Shown: positions 19,983 to 30,774, counted from the first letter of the stretch. The stretch is DNA of 64,000 nt from Orientallactaga sibirica (GCA_036365145.1 JAEOAD010000794.1:992001-1056000), one strand, 5' to 3'. The notes: a model not told the origin generated them from the letters alone. Translations and numbers: made by a program.

Positions 19983-20403
19983 AAACTTGGGAGGAAGGAC
20001 CCTTTGAGGGTGGATAATGCTGTGCCCTGAAGCCATAGATTGTTACAAGAAAATCTCAGCACCAAGGGTGGGATATCTTCCCAGCAAGATTTTGGTCAGG
20101 GAGACCCTGAGGCCCAAGGCTCTTGATTGCCCACCAGGACTAGATGGTAAAACCCTATAACAGAGCTGGAAGCCTCCTTCCTGTTGACTAGCTGTCAGGA
20201 TACTGAAAAGACCAATGCAGTTGGTTGGGAGAGAAAAGTCATCAGAGGTCTTAAGCCTGCAATGGCACCCTGCAAGCTTTACAGCTGGCCAGCCAGGCCA
20301 AATGAGCCAACTGGTACATGTTGGTTTTGAGGGAAAACACTAGTCTCTGATTTGAAGATATCTCCCAAGGAGGGAATTCATGCCTGGTACTGAAAACCTA
20401 ATC
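19983..20403 (+). mobile_element. L1 3' UTR, segment 1
   Basis: Parallels 25310-25810 throughout (gccatagattgttacaagaa; gggtgggatatcttcc; gccaggccaaatgagccaac) but diverged, so from an older L1 subfamily. Continues at 21003 after two B1s and a microsatellite. Confidence 0.82.
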
Positions 20404-20417
20404 AAAAGCCTATAAAG

Positions 20418-20567
20418 AAGCCAGGTATGGTGGCGCACGCCTTCAATCCCAGCACGTGGGAGGCAGAGGTAAGAGGATCGCCATAAGTTCACAGTCACCC
20501 TGAGACTACACAGTGAATTCCAGGTCAGCCTGGGCTAGAGTGAAACCCTACCTCAAAAAGCAACAAC
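20418..20567 (+). mobile_element. B1-type SINE
   Basis: Complete; flanked by aaaagcctataaag and aaaagcctatgaag, a one-mismatch target duplication within L1. Confidence 0.94.
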
Positions 20568-20581
20568 AAAAGCCTATGAAG

Positions 20582-20732
20582 AGACGAGGCTTGGTGGCAC
20601 AGGCCTTTAATCCCAGCTCTCTGGAGGTAAAGGTATGAGGATTGCTGTGAGTTTAAGGCCAACATGGAACTACAGAATGAGTTCTAGACCAACCTGGGTT
20701 GGAGTAATTCCCTACCTCAAAAAAAAAAAAAA

Positions 20733-20733
<1 letters not shown>
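20582..20733 (+). mobile_element. B1-type SINE
   Basis: Second B1 in the same orientation immediately after the first; its A-tail has grown into the long GAAA array. Confidence 0.9.
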
Positions 20734-20788
<55 letters not shown>

Positions 20789-20808
20789 AAGAAAGAAAGG
20801 GGGAAGGA

Positions 20809-20856
<48 letters not shown>

Positions 20857-20886
20857 CAGAAAGAAAGAGAAAGAAAGGGGGAAGGA

Positions 20887-20958
<72 letters not shown>

Positions 20959-20998
20959 AAAGAAAAGAAAAGAAAAGAAAAAGAAAAGTAAAAAGAAA
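20734..20998. repeat. (GAAA)n array with GGGGAAGGA interruptions
   Basis: About 265 bp of GAAA units with two related interruptions (gaaagggggaaggaaag), implying internal duplication. The ~100-codon frames on both strands here are low-complexity artefacts. Confidence 0.97.
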
Positions 20999-21002
20999 AA
21001 AA

Positions 21003-21373
21003 GCTTAGGAAGTGGTCCACGTCATGAGCCCTAGGGGGAAAACTACTTCTGGTGTCTGTCCAAACTGATATATTCTGCCCACCAAACTGCCCTCTAAATG
21101 ATTATGTTTGTGCCCATATATTAATGCTACTCTTACTTTTAGTTAGAGAAGCAGTGACCACTGGGAAGACTCAAAAATCATCAAAGTGCTGAGAAGTTAA
21201 AGTAGTACGATCCGCACTAAATGAGACACCTCTATCATGCCCTCCAAAGCTTAGGGACCATGGTGGAAAAGAAGGGAGAAAGAATGTAAGAACTAAAGGA
21301 AAGGGAAAAGGACTTTGCAAGATTGTCTTCCAGAAGCAAAGCGGCTGTGGCATTCAAAACCTCACAGTGGCTG
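21003..21373 (+). mobile_element. L1 3' UTR, segment 2
   Basis: 'tctggtgtctgtccaaactg', 'ttaatgctactcttactttt' and 'gcagtgaccactgggaagac' align with the L1 3' UTR at 25840-26150. Confidence 0.82.
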
Positions 21374-21731
21374 TGTTGCAGTCAGCTCCACATTGCTGGG
21401 ACAAACATCCAGCCAGACGCAGCTCATGGGAGAACGGGGCCTGCAGAGTCCAGAGGTACACCATCAGTGGTGGAAGAAACTGGCTCACTCCATCATACAT
21501 CAGCATGGTAGAGCGAGGAAAAACCAGCATTAGCAAACATGAACCAACGGAGCTCAAATTGCTCTTTTCATGCCCAGCAGGGCTAGACTCAGATACACCC
21601 CACCCCCAAACACATCTTAGGGCTGGACTCTAGCCCCAGTGCCACCTCTTCCCCAGCAGGGCTGCACCCACTGAAGACTCGAACTTCAAACCTGAATGTA
21701 TGAGGCCATGTTTTTAAAGTACCCAAGTTGA
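21374..21731 (-). mobile_element. ERV LTR-like element inserted in L1, antisense
   Basis: Begins TGTTGCAGTCAGCTCC, like the antisense MaLR LTRs here, and separates two L1 pieces. The ggctg / cgctg pair outside is a possible 5-bp duplication with one mismatch. Several overlapping frames are chance. Confidence 0.65.
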
Positions 21732-21736
21732 CGCTG

Positions 21737-21930
21737 TCTACACAAGATCTGCATAATAGAGGGGGGAGGGGAATTTGGGGGGAATGACTTCAAAATAGAG
21801 AGAGGCTAGTTAGAAAGAAGAAGGTATTCAGTAGAGAAGAATGAACAGGAAAAGGAAGGATGTGGGAAGGGATTACAATCATGGTATATTGTCTATATGT
21901 ATGAAGGGTGTCAACAAAAAGTTTTTTTTT
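21737..21930 (+). mobile_element. L1 3' UTR, segment 3 (3' end)
   Basis: G-rich tract (runs of 6, 4 and 6 G near 21760-21785) followed by 'tatattgtctatatgtatga' and an A-rich end. Confidence 0.78.
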
Positions 21931-21942
21931 AATTATGAGTCA

Positions 21943-22093
21943 GGAGCCAGGCACACACCTTTAATCCAAGCACTTGGGAGGCACAGGTAGGAGGATGGGT
22001 ATGAGTTCAAGGCCACCCTGAGACTGCATAGTGAATTCTAGGTCAGCCTGGAGACAGCAAGACCCTACCTCAAAAAAACCAAAAAAAAAAAAA
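21943..22093 (+). mobile_element. B1-type SINE
   Basis: Complete copy with A-tail, missing several 5' bases. Confidence 0.92.
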
Positions 22094-22105
22094 TTTTTTT
22101 TATTC

Positions 22106-22295
22106 AGGAGCTAGAGAGATGGCTTAGTGGTTGAGGCGCATGCCTATAAAGCCTAATTACTCATGTTCAAATCTCCAGGTCCCACATAAACCAGACACAG
22201 TGACACAAGTGTGCAATGTCACACATGCACACAAGGGGGTACATGTGTCGAGTTTGTTTGCAGTGACTGAAGGCCTTGGTGTGCCCATTTTCCTT

Positions 22296-22342
<47 letters not shown>

Positions 22343-22380
22343 TCTTTCTATCTCTCTCTCTTCCTCTCAAATAAATATTT
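22106..22380 (+). mobile_element. B2-like SINE, long variant
   Basis: Carries the extra internal segment (cacagtgacacaagtgtgca...). (CT)n at 22298-22335. Confidence 0.92.
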
Positions 22381-22401
22381 TTTAAATAAAAATGAGTCAA
22401 A

Positions 22402-22475
22402 AAAATTCCTCCTCCCTTAAGTTGGTTTTTGTCAAGTATTTTGTTATAGCAACAATAACAGAAAAAAGTTAGCAA
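22402..22475 (+). mobile_element. MaLR LTR 3' end fragment
   Basis: 'cccttaagttggtttttgtc' and 'tattttgttatagcaac' are the end of an MT/ORR1-like MaLR LTR. Confidence 0.6.
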
Positions 22476-22483
22476 GGCTTCCA

Positions 22484-22850
22484 AAACAAAATATCATCTG
22501 CTGAGTGGTTTAAATATTAAAAATGTATTTTTTTAGTCTGGAAGGTGATAAATCCAAAGCAGCAGGTAAAATGCTGGCAAGTGTGGTCTCTCTGAGGCCT
22601 CTGTTCTTGGCTTACAGACAGTACCTTCTCAGTATGTCTTCACATGATCCTTCCATGCACAGACAGCCTTGATGTCCCCTTGTGTGGCCGAATCTCCTCT
22701 CTTCATCAGTCAGCATTCATTAAGGTTCAACCTAGTTTTAACCTTGACATTTCTTCAAGAGCCTGACTTCAAATACATTCATGCTCTGAGGAACCAAGGT
22801 TTGGACTTCAATACACGAGTTTCAGGAGCACACAATCCATCCCAAAACAA
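22484..22850 (-). mobile_element. MaLR LTR (MST-like), antisense
   Basis: 'caaaatatcatctgctgagt', 'cttggcttacagacagtacc' and 'tgtcttcacatgatcc' follow the antisense MST/MLT LTR order. Confidence 0.58.
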
Positions 22851-22851
22851 T

Positions 22852-22995
22852 TTTCTCTCTCTCTCCATCTCTGTCTCTCTTTGTTTCTCTTCCTCCCTGG
22901 CTCTTTACCTCCCTCCCCATCATCTCTCCTTTTCTTTCTATGTTTGTATCTTTTCTGCCTGCCTCGTCCTCCCTTGCCTCATTCTTCTTTCTAGC
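22852..22995. repeat. Pyrimidine-rich tract
   Basis: Irregular CT/TTC-rich stretch on the plus strand; the opposing purine-rich frame is not coding. Confidence 0.75.
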
Positions 22996-23441
22996 CAGTA
23001 AATTATCCAAAATAACTTCTACAAAGTAAGTAGGCATGTAAGAAGTGAACTTCCAGAAATGTAATTTGATTGGGGGAAAAAAATAAGCTCGCCAAAGTAC
23101 ATGCAATTTTGTAGAGTCAGGGAGAACTCTGAATGTTGAAAAGACAACCAAATTACACAGCTCTAGTCAGTGTGAAACTTAGATTTCTGGTCATCTCAGC
23201 AGTTAAAATCCAGTTCTTGAAATACCTGTAAGTTCTAAGACATCATCTTTTGCACAGAAAAAGGCAAAGGTGATTCCCATTAAAGTCAGAACTCAGCACT
23301 GAGTCTGATCTTTAACTGTTCTTTTTCACTTTCCAGGCAACTCTGAAAAAATATATCCAAGAAGAATTAACAAGAAGGTCTTCATCTCTTCCTGTCTATA
23401 TTACTTCTCTCATCACCACGACAAAAAGTCTTCTAAAAACA
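22996..23441. other. Unique sequence
   Basis: Nothing recognised; mild AT bias. Confidence 0.5.
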
Positions 23442-23449
23442 ACCAAAGG

Positions 23450-23582
23450 AGCTGGGCCTGATGGCACATGCCTTTAATCCCAGCACTTGGAAGATAAAGG
23501 TAGGAGGATGCCATGAGTTCAAGGCTACCCTGAGACTACATAGTGAATTCCAGGTCAGCCTGGGCTAGAGCGCAAACCAACC
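23450..23582 (+). mobile_element. B1-type SINE
   Basis: Nearly complete; its end is replaced by a G-rich stretch (ggcggcgggggggaccc) before the next B1. Confidence 0.88.
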
Positions 23583-23615
23583 TGGCGGCGGGGGGGGACC
23601 CTAAGGGAGAAAAAA

Positions 23616-23735
23616 AAAGCCAGGCATGGTGGCACACACCTTTAACAAGTGTTAGAAGAATTGCTGTGAGTTTGAGGCTAGCCTATGACTACAGAGTGAG
23701 TGCCAGGTCACCCTGGGCTAGAGTGAGACCTTGGG
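23616..23735 (+). mobile_element. B1-type SINE, internally deleted
   Basis: Lacks the middle of the left half (tttaac joins aagtgttagaag) and ends in 'gagaccttggggggat'. Confidence 0.82.
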
Positions 23736-23920
23736 GGGATAGAGGGGTAAGCCCCAAGGTGGCCAGAATCCACCATGGTGGGAAAGACATAGCAGACAGA
23801 GTAATTCCATCCATAATGTAGGAGCAAGTGACATAGTGCAGGTAGGATGAAGAGAATGAGATCAGAAGCAAGACTGGGTTACAATGTTATTTCTGTATTT
23901 ATTTACTTGGGGTTTTTCGG
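23736..23920. other. Unique sequence
   Basis: Nothing recognised. Confidence 0.4.
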
Positions 23921-24350
23921 CTTTTTTATTGACAACTTCTGTACTTACAGACAATAAACCATGATAATTCCCTCCCCTCCCCCATTTTCCCCTTCACAAT
24001 TCCACTCTCCATCATATCCCCTCCCTCTCTGTGTTAGTCTCTCTTTTATTTTGATGTCATCGTCTTTTTCTCCTATTATGAGAATCTTGTGAAGGTATTG
24101 CTAGGCACTGCAAGGTTATGGATATCAAGGCCAATATCTGTCTGGACAGTTTCATTGTAAGGATTCATACTCTTCCTTTAGTTCTTACATTCTTTCTTCC
24201 TCCTCTTCTGCAATGGAGCCAGAGCTTCGAAAGGTGTGATAAAGATGTTTTAGTGCTGAACACTCTTCCATCACTTCTTCTCAGCACTGTGGTGCCTTCT
24301 GAGTCATCCCAAGGTTACTGCCATCTGAAAGGAGAAGCTTCTCTCTAACA
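23921..24350 (-). mobile_element. L1 3' UTR, antisense
   Basis: Reads from the complement of the L1 3' terminus (ttattgacaacttctgtact) through 'gttattttgatgtcatcg' style text to 'gaaaggagaagcttctct'. 5'-truncated insertion of about 430 bp. Confidence 0.9.
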
Positions 24351-24353
24351 AAA

Positions 24354-24493
24354 TTATTTTGGTTTTTTGAGGTAGGATTTCTCTCTAGCCCAGGCTGACC
24401 TGGAATTCACTATGTAGTCTCAGGGTGTCCTCAACTCACAGCAATCCTCCTACCTAGTACTAGAATTAAAGGGGTATGCCACCACACCTGGAT
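24354..24493 (-). mobile_element. B1-type SINE, antisense
   Basis: Short antisense copy with a deletion in the right part (ctacctagtactagaatt). Confidence 0.9.
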
Positions 24494-24523
24494 CGTGACA
24501 TTCTTTTTAAAAAAAAATAGTTT

Positions 24524-24760
24524 GGGGGCTGGAAGATGGCTTAGTGGTTAAACGCTTGCCTGCAAAGCCTAAAGACCCTGGTTCAAGGCTCAGTTCTCCA
24601 GGACTCCTGTAAGCCAGATGCACAAGGGGGCTGCACGCATCTGGTTCATTTGCAGTGGCTGGAGGCCCTGGCATGCCCATTCTCTCTTTCTCTCTACCTG
24701 CCTATTTCTGTATCTCTCTCACTCTCTCTCTCTCTTTCTCAAATAAATAAGCAAATAAAT
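24524..24760 (+). mobile_element. B2-like SINE
   Basis: Complete; aaatagtt on both sides is a likely 8-bp duplication. Confidence 0.93.
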
Positions 24761-24765
24761 AGTTC

Positions 24766-24873
24766 GCAGAAGTAGAGAGATTACCATTATTATGAGTTCA
24801 AGGCCACCCTGAGACTACAGAGTGAGTTTCAGGTCAGCCTTAGCTAGAGTGAGACCTTACCTTGAAAAAAAAA
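24766..24873 (+). mobile_element. B1-type SINE, 5'-truncated
   Basis: Begins inside the element (gcagaagtagagagattacc) and ends with an A-tail. Confidence 0.85.
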
Positions 24874-24937
24874 TGTCAGATTCACCCTAAGTTAGTGACA
24901 GTTTGTATTTGCTTCTTCTGAGTTATGTAGAACAGGG

Positions 24938-25066
24938 TTGTTGTTGTTGTTGTTGTTTTCAAGGTAGGGTCTCACTCTAGCCCAGGTGGATCTGGAATTC
25001 ACTATTTAGTCTCAGGCTGGCCTCAAACTCATGACGATCTTCCTACTCCTGCATCCTGAGTGCTGT
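24938..25066 (-). mobile_element. B1-type SINE with (TTG)n tail, antisense
   Basis: TTG units at 24938-24957 then antisense B1, stopping at 'catcctgagtgctg' before its 5' end. Confidence 0.87.
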
Positions 25067-25138
25067 GAACAGAGCGGTTTTTTTCCCCTAAAAATTGATT
25101 GTTCAGAAAGAAAGAGAACACCAAATATCAGAGTATCC

Positions 25139-25268
25139 ATGGGCTGAAGAGATGGCTCAGAGGTCAAGGCGCTTGCCTACAGAGCCTAACGACCCAGGTT
25201 CAATTTCCCAGTACCCACATAAAACCAGATGCACAAAGTGGCACATGCATCTGGAGTTTCTTTGCAGG
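25139..25268 (+). mobile_element. B2-like SINE, 3' half missing, fused to L1
   Basis: Intact through 'ggagtttctttgcag' and then passes into the L1 3' UTR without CT stretch or tail. The shared ggcta at the join looks like microhomology. Confidence 0.88.
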
Positions 25269-26340
25269 GCTAATCAAAATCTAAAAGGATATAAATAAGT
25301 CATATGGAAACCTACTTTTTTGGACAATAGAACACCCAGAAGCCATAAATTGTTACTAGAAAATTTTCGGTGCCAGGGATGAGATACCTTCCAGTGAGTT
25401 ATTAGCCAGGGAGGTCTCTGATGCCCTCAAAACATTACAAGCCATTGCAAAGGCTCTTGGTTTCTCACCAGGAATAGATGGTAAGACCCTATTGCTGAAG
25501 CCTCCACATACTTATGCTACAAGGACACTGAGAAATCCTGCCAGAGCTGAGCTGAAAACCTCCTCTGTGTAGACCAGCTGACAGAAAGCTGGAAAAAGCT
25601 ATGTTTTGTGGAGTTCAATGGGAGAGAGAGAAATCTCCAGTGGAGATACTCAACAGTGGACACTGAAAGCCTTAAATTTGGCCAACCAGGCCAAATGAGC
25701 CAACAGGTGCAATAGCAGCATGTCTGTTATGGGGGAAACCAACTGCTCTGTAATTGGAATAGAGGCCTGCTCCATGGGAGGGAATACCTGCCTGATACTA
25801 GAATCTACAGCAGGGGTAGTTATGAGCCCTAGGGATATAATGTTTGCTGGTGTCTGTCTAAATGTATATACTATGCTCAACAAACTGCCCAGTAAGCACT
25901 TCTGTTAATGTTCATGCTCATATATTAATGCTACTCTCACGTTTGATTAGAGAAGCTTCTCTTTTCAGATGGCAGTGACCTTGGGATGACTCAGAAGGCA
26001 CCATAGTGCTGTGAAGAAGTGACAGAGTGCTCAGCACTGAAGTATCTCTATCACACCTTCCAAGGCTCAGGGTCCATTGCAGAAGAGGTGGTGGAAGGCA
26101 TGTAAGAGCCAGACACACAACGGCCTGGATATCCATGACCTCACAGTGCCTGATACCACCTACACAAGACCATCATAATACTAGGAAAAGATAATGATGT
26201 CAAAATAAAAGAGAGACTGATTGAGAGGGGAAAATGTATGATGGAGAGTGGAGTTGAAAAGGGGAAAGTGGGGGGAAGGAGGGAATTACCATGGGTTATT
26301 GTCTACAATTATGGAAGTTGTCAATAAAATAAGTTTTAAA
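25269..26340 (+). mobile_element. L1 3' UTR, most complete copy
   Basis: About 1.07 kb from 'ctaatcaaaatctaaaagg' to the polyadenylation signal in 'gttgtcaataaaataag'. It contains the purine/G-rich tract near 26227-26285 and is the reference for the other copies. No ORF2 coding sequence remains; short frames on either strand are chance. Confidence 0.92.
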
Positions 26341-26372
26341 AAGAAACCCAGAACATTCTATCACTTTCTATT

Positions 26373-26606
26373 TCTTTTTTTTTATTTATTTGTTTGTTTG
26401 AGAGTGACAGAGAGACAGAGAGAGAAAGAGCCAGAGGGAGAAAGGGAGAGAATGGGCATGCCAGGGCCTAGCCATTGCAAATGAACTCCAGATGCATGTG
26501 CCACCTTGTACATCTGGCTTACGTGGTACTGGGGAATCGAGTCTCAAACCGGAGTCCTTAAGTTTCACAGGCAAGCGCTTAACCATGAAGCCATCTCTCC
26601 AGCCCC
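26373..26606 (-). mobile_element. B2-like SINE, antisense
   Basis: Complete, with actttctatt on both sides (26363-26372 and 26607-26616). Confidence 0.94.
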
Positions 26607-26618
26607 ACTTTCTATTGC

Positions 26619-26813
26619 TTTTAAACATTTTATTTATTTACATGCAAGCAGAGTGAGAGAATGGGCATGCCAAGGCCTCCAGCCACTGCAAACAAACTCC
26701 AGATGCAGGAGACACCTTGTGCATCTTCCTTTATATAGGTATGGGGCAACTGAATCTGGGTCGCTAGGCTTTGCAGGCAAGTGCCTTAACCACTGAACCA
26801 TCTCTCCAGCCCT
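26619..26813 (-). mobile_element. B2-like SINE, antisense
   Basis: Second antisense copy; ttctattgc at both ends suggests it used the same local A/T-rich target as its neighbour. Confidence 0.93.
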
Positions 26814-26823
26814 ATTCTATTGC

Positions 26824-27639
26824 ATCCTATCCTCTTGGTGAGGGGAAACAGTGCTGGGGAACTGATGGAGGCTTGAGGTGCCAACACACATCCTCTCTGT
26901 GTAAGCACAATGCATTGCCAGTTCTATTACAACCACTCGATGTTGTCACAAAGGCTCTCTATGACTCACCTTCACCCCAAAGTCTCCAGCAGGGATTGGA
27001 ATCCCAGCCCCACTACTCTGTCATTCCCCAACATCTAGTACATTCCCCCACCCTACCCCATCCAGCAAGAGCTTGAGTCCAGACAGAGAAGTAGGAACAC
27101 ACTTATCTGACCCTGGTCCTTCCCCTATTCATTGACCCTAACATCCAACCCCCTGCACCAAAGGGATATACTTGTGCTGCCTCTTCTATCTGTACAGAAT
27201 TTCCTGTACATCACAGACTGCTTTGTTCTAGAAAGTGTTTACCTCTCCCCTTTCTTGTGGAAATTATTCTTAGGAGCTAGATGTCACAGAAAATAGTTTC
27301 CCTTAATAGGGAAAATCATACAGATTGCGAGGGAGGAAAAACACTTCCATAGCACAGCATTCAGTGCCACGGTTGTTTATCCCAATGTTAGCCCCACTCT
27401 GTCATCTCAATTGTCTAAGTGAAATGTGTGTTTTTCAGTTTGATGAAGGCTAAGTATTGTTCAAGATGATTATTTTCACAAACATACCTACTGATGATGG
27501 GCATTCAAAATAGTGACCCAGTAGCCAAGGATTTAGTCACAGAGCTCCTGCATATTCTAATAATTACCTTAGATGGGAGAATGATTATGATACATGGCTT
27601 TGATTAAACACATTTATCAATACAACTAACTTAATTCTA
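26824..27639. other. Unique sequence, about 0.8 kb
   Basis: No mobile element recognised. First half C-rich and moderately GC, second half AT-rich. No convincing exon. Confidence 0.5.
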
Positions 27640-27665
27640 ACCCCTAAGGGGTTGGTATTACTATC
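27640..27665 (-). mobile_element. MIR relic, antisense, part 1
   Basis: 'ctaaggggttggtattacta' resembles the antisense MIR end, split by a B2. Confidence 0.45.
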
Positions 27666-27847
27666 GCTTTAAAATATTTTTTTATTTATTTGAGAGTATG
27701 GGAATGCCAGGGCCACTTGCCACTGCAAATGAACTCCAGATGCATATGCCATTTTGTGCATCTGACTTTATGTGGGTACTGGGGAACTGAACTGGGCTGG
27801 CAGGCTTTCAAGGAAGTGTCTAACCCCTGAGCCATCTCCTCAGCCCA
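27666..27847 (-). mobile_element. B2-like SINE, antisense
   Basis: Perfect 11-bp duplication gtattactatc (27655-27665 and 27848-27858), placing it inside an older MIR. Confidence 0.94.
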
Positions 27848-27985
27848 GTATTACTATCTTCACCTAACATTTTGGTAAAGTTCAGAGAAGTTAGAGAACT
27901 TTCTCAGTGTCACACAGTACTAAATCCAAAACTCAAATCAAAGACTTCTTGCCTCCCAAATCTGAGTCCTTTATCCCATGGCGGA
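27848..27985 (-). mobile_element. MIR relic, antisense, part 2
   Basis: 'ttcagagaagttagagaact' and 'agtgtcacacagtacta' follow the antisense MIR consensus order. Confidence 0.65.
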
Positions 27986-28039
27986 TGCTGCATTGGGAGT
28001 AAACTAAGAACATAGAGCCCTGAATCTCACCAACAACCC

Positions 28040-28190
28040 AAGAGGCCACCTACTGTGTGACCTTGAACAAGGCACGTGACTTTAACCCTCAACTTTTCAT
28101 CTCTAAAAGGGAATAATAACAGTTTACATAGAATATGGTTGTTCAAAATACAAGATAACGTACAATGCATATTAAAATGTAGGACAGGGT
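28040..28190 (+). mobile_element. MIR relic, sense
   Basis: 'tactgtgtgaccttgaacaa', 'tttcatctctaaaagggaat' and 'aataacagt' are MIR core features. Two opposed MIRs lie side by side. Confidence 0.75.
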
Positions 28191-28245
28191 CCACAGAGTA
28201 CGTAATGATTAATTTTGCCCTTGTTGTTGTTATACTATAGTGCTG

Positions 28246-28575
28246 TGTTACACTCTTCAGCTCAGTGCATTCAGGCTCCACAACAAAGTACCACAAGTCA
28301 CATGGTGTACAGAAAACAGAAATTTATTTTTTACACTGTCTACTTTGGTATCTTCTGGTGAGGATTTGCTTTTTGGTACATGGATGGCCATATCTACACT
28401 GTGTCCTCTCATGGTGGAAGGATCCTCTTCCTGGAAGAGGACTGGAAGGAGACAGTGCATGGATGGCCATTTTTACACTGTGTTCTCTCATGATGGAAGA
28501 GGACAGTGCATAAGGCCATCTCTACACTGTGTCCTCATGTGGTAGAGGGGACAAAGGATCTCTCTGTGATTTTTT
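28246..28575 (-). mobile_element. MaLR LTR (MST-like), antisense, with internal tandem copies
   Basis: 'aagtaccacaagtcacatgg' and 'cagaaatttattttttacac' mark an antisense MST-like LTR. A segment around 'ctacactgtgtcctctcatg' occurs three times in series (about 28380, 28462 and 28513). Confidence 0.65.
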
Positions 28576-28823
28576 TTTTTATGCAAGCCCAACAGACTGG
28601 CCTTTTTTATGTGAGAAAGCAAGAGAGAGTGAGAAAAGATCAGTGTGCCAGGGCCTTCAGCCACTGCAACCAAACTCCAGATGCATACGCCCCCTTGCAT
28701 GCATGTGCAACATTGAATGTTTGCATCACTGTGTGTCTGGCTAACGTAGGACCTGGAGAGTCAAACATGAGTCCTTAGGCTTCGCAGGCAAGTGCCTTAA
28801 CCACTAAACCATCTCTCCAGCCC
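28576..28823 (-). mobile_element. B2-like SINE, long variant, antisense
   Basis: Carries the extra internal segment (ttgcatgcatgtgcaacatt). Flanked by tctctgtgattttt duplications at 28561-28575 and 28824-28837. Confidence 0.94.
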
Positions 28824-28940
28824 TCTCTGTGATTTTTTTAATACATTAACCCCATTAGATCATCCTTGTGGTCTGATCACCTTTTACCATCCCCATCTTC
28901 AAATGTGATTGCTCTGGGATTAGCATTGGAACATATGAAT
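28824..28940 (-). mobile_element. MaLR LTR (MST-like), antisense, remainder
   Basis: 'ccccattagatcatccttgt' and 'gattagcattggaacatatg' continue the LTR past the SINE. Confidence 0.58.
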
Positions 28941-30530
28941 GAGGAGAAGGCATAACATAACAGTCTTTTGCACTGACCATAATATCTGTAGTTTGAAAAG
29001 TGCTTAAATAGTATCTGTTTCTTTGAACATTTTACAAATAAGCTGAAATTTATATGTGTGTGAGAGAGAGAATGTAAGAAAGAGACATAAAAGTTCACCA
29101 AAAATCTTTTCAAAAGCAAATAATGCAAATTCAAAAATATATGGTTCCCCCTTTGGTCCTGGCTACTGACAAATTTTAAAAGGTACACTCTAGAAGATTA
29201 TTATACAAAATGTGGCATATTCACCATTAGCAAGGTTAAATGTTGTATGTGTGTTCCTGATAACTCTGCTAATATCTCATCTGTTTTACAAACTATACAG
29301 AAACAGATTCAGGCCATGTACCATTCGATGAATAGTTCTGGAAGAAAACCCCAGCCAGCTCATGCTCAGATGGTCCCGAGACTCCAACTCCATCTACCTG
29401 GGTTCCCATAAATGCTCCCCAAGGTCTAGAAGTCCACAAGAAGAACAACCCTGAAGGCTACCAGTTTGCTGTGTGCTCACTTCTCATTAAATCCTTACTT
29501 TTATTCTTTTCCCCCAATATTCTCTTCCAAGGCTATCTTCCTGTACTCCATCAGTACACTTTCAGGGTCCTTTAGAGTAGTTCCCCTCTCTAGGAGAAAC
29601 TCTCTAACTGCCACAACTTCTTCGTGCCCCATTCAGCAGGAAATAGTTAAAGATCTGATGTCATCGCCCCTTGTCCTCTAACAGCAGCTAGAGTGTCCTC
29701 ATGAAAGGGGGGAATGAGAGCAGGGTAGAGTTAGGGTGACTGGACCCCTGAAGGTGAAAAGCACAGGAAATTTGCACTGATCCCTTGTCAATGCAATTAT
29801 TTGGGGCAGTGATCCCCACAGCATGAACCTGTAGGTCAAAAAGACACTGGAGATGTCACACGGGGGAGTACTTGTTAGGAAGAGGAAAGCAGTATTAGGA
29901 AAGTCTAGGAGTCAACTAAGAAGGAAATGAAGGGAAACTGGCAGAACCATAATTAGTTCATCTATCATCAGAAAGAATCAGCTCATCATATAAGAAAAAT
30001 TGGGCCATAATTAGGTCCAATTAACGCATCCTTCAAACACGTTCTTCATAGTGGACATCTGTTGTTTTGGCTGTCTTTCTGATAATTACAACCCAGTTTC
30101 TCTGTAAAAAGAGCAGCCCTCCCCACAGTGACTGCTGTACAGTTGTTTGGGGTTGACCTCATCCCTAGATCCAGAAGTCCAAGGTCCCAATTGACTTAAG
30201 CCAGTCAACTAAACAGATTGCCCAATCCACAGCTGATGGACAAGTTTGTGACAGAGTGCATGTGACCGGAGGAAGTACCTGACAGGTAAGCTGCACTCTT
30301 CCACTAAATGCATTACAGCCTCCTTAAGCTGTGGTAGACAGCCTGAGGATGAAGCTGACCTACAGAAGGTGGTAGAGGTAAGACGGCCACACATTTTTGA
30401 GCCTGACAGTAGTTACTTGCCTGATGTCTCAGTCCTATGAGCCAACACTGACCTAGATACCTAGAATATGTCATTTACATAACAGTGAGAGATAGGGTAT
30501 TACCCAGTTCTACAGAAAAACTGATAATAA
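28941..30530. other. Longest unique block, about 1.6 kb
   Basis: No SINE, L1 or LTR recognised across nearly 1.6 kb. Only short open frames (103, 71 and 61 codons) without domains. Mixed composition; candidate for conserved non-coding DNA or very old unrecognised repeats. Confidence 0.5.
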
Positions 30531-30544
30531 ATCAAGATTATCCA

Positions 30545-30742
30545 TGCCAGGTGGGGTGGCATACACCTTTAATCCCAGAATTCTGGCGGCAGAGGTAAGA
30601 GGATCACTGTGAGTTCAAGGCCAGCTTGGAACTACAGAGTGAGTTCCAAGTCAGCCTTGGATAGAGTGAGACCCTACCAAAAAAAAAAAAAAAAAAAAAA
30701 AGGAAAAGAAAAGAAAGAAGGAAGAAAAGAAGAGAGAGAATA
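30545..30742 (+). mobile_element. B1-type SINE with long A/GAAA tail
   Basis: Complete B1 followed by a pure A run and GAAG-type degenerate tail. Confidence 0.93.
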
Positions 30743-30774
30743 GATTTTGGCAATAGCTGGTCCAGCTCTCCTCC

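Noticed and set aside
20635..21020. Open frames of 118 (plus) and 102 (minus) codons
   Set aside because: They translate the GAAA microsatellite into KERK/FLSF repeats; low complexity, not a protein.
22852..23001. Pyrimidine tract as a strong splice acceptor
   Set aside because: Although followed by 'ctagccag', no open exon or branch context follows; similar CT tracts are everywhere here as SINE tails.
28382..28555. Triple repeat as a possible coding repeat
   Set aside because: Frames through it lie in an antisense LTR and shift between copies.
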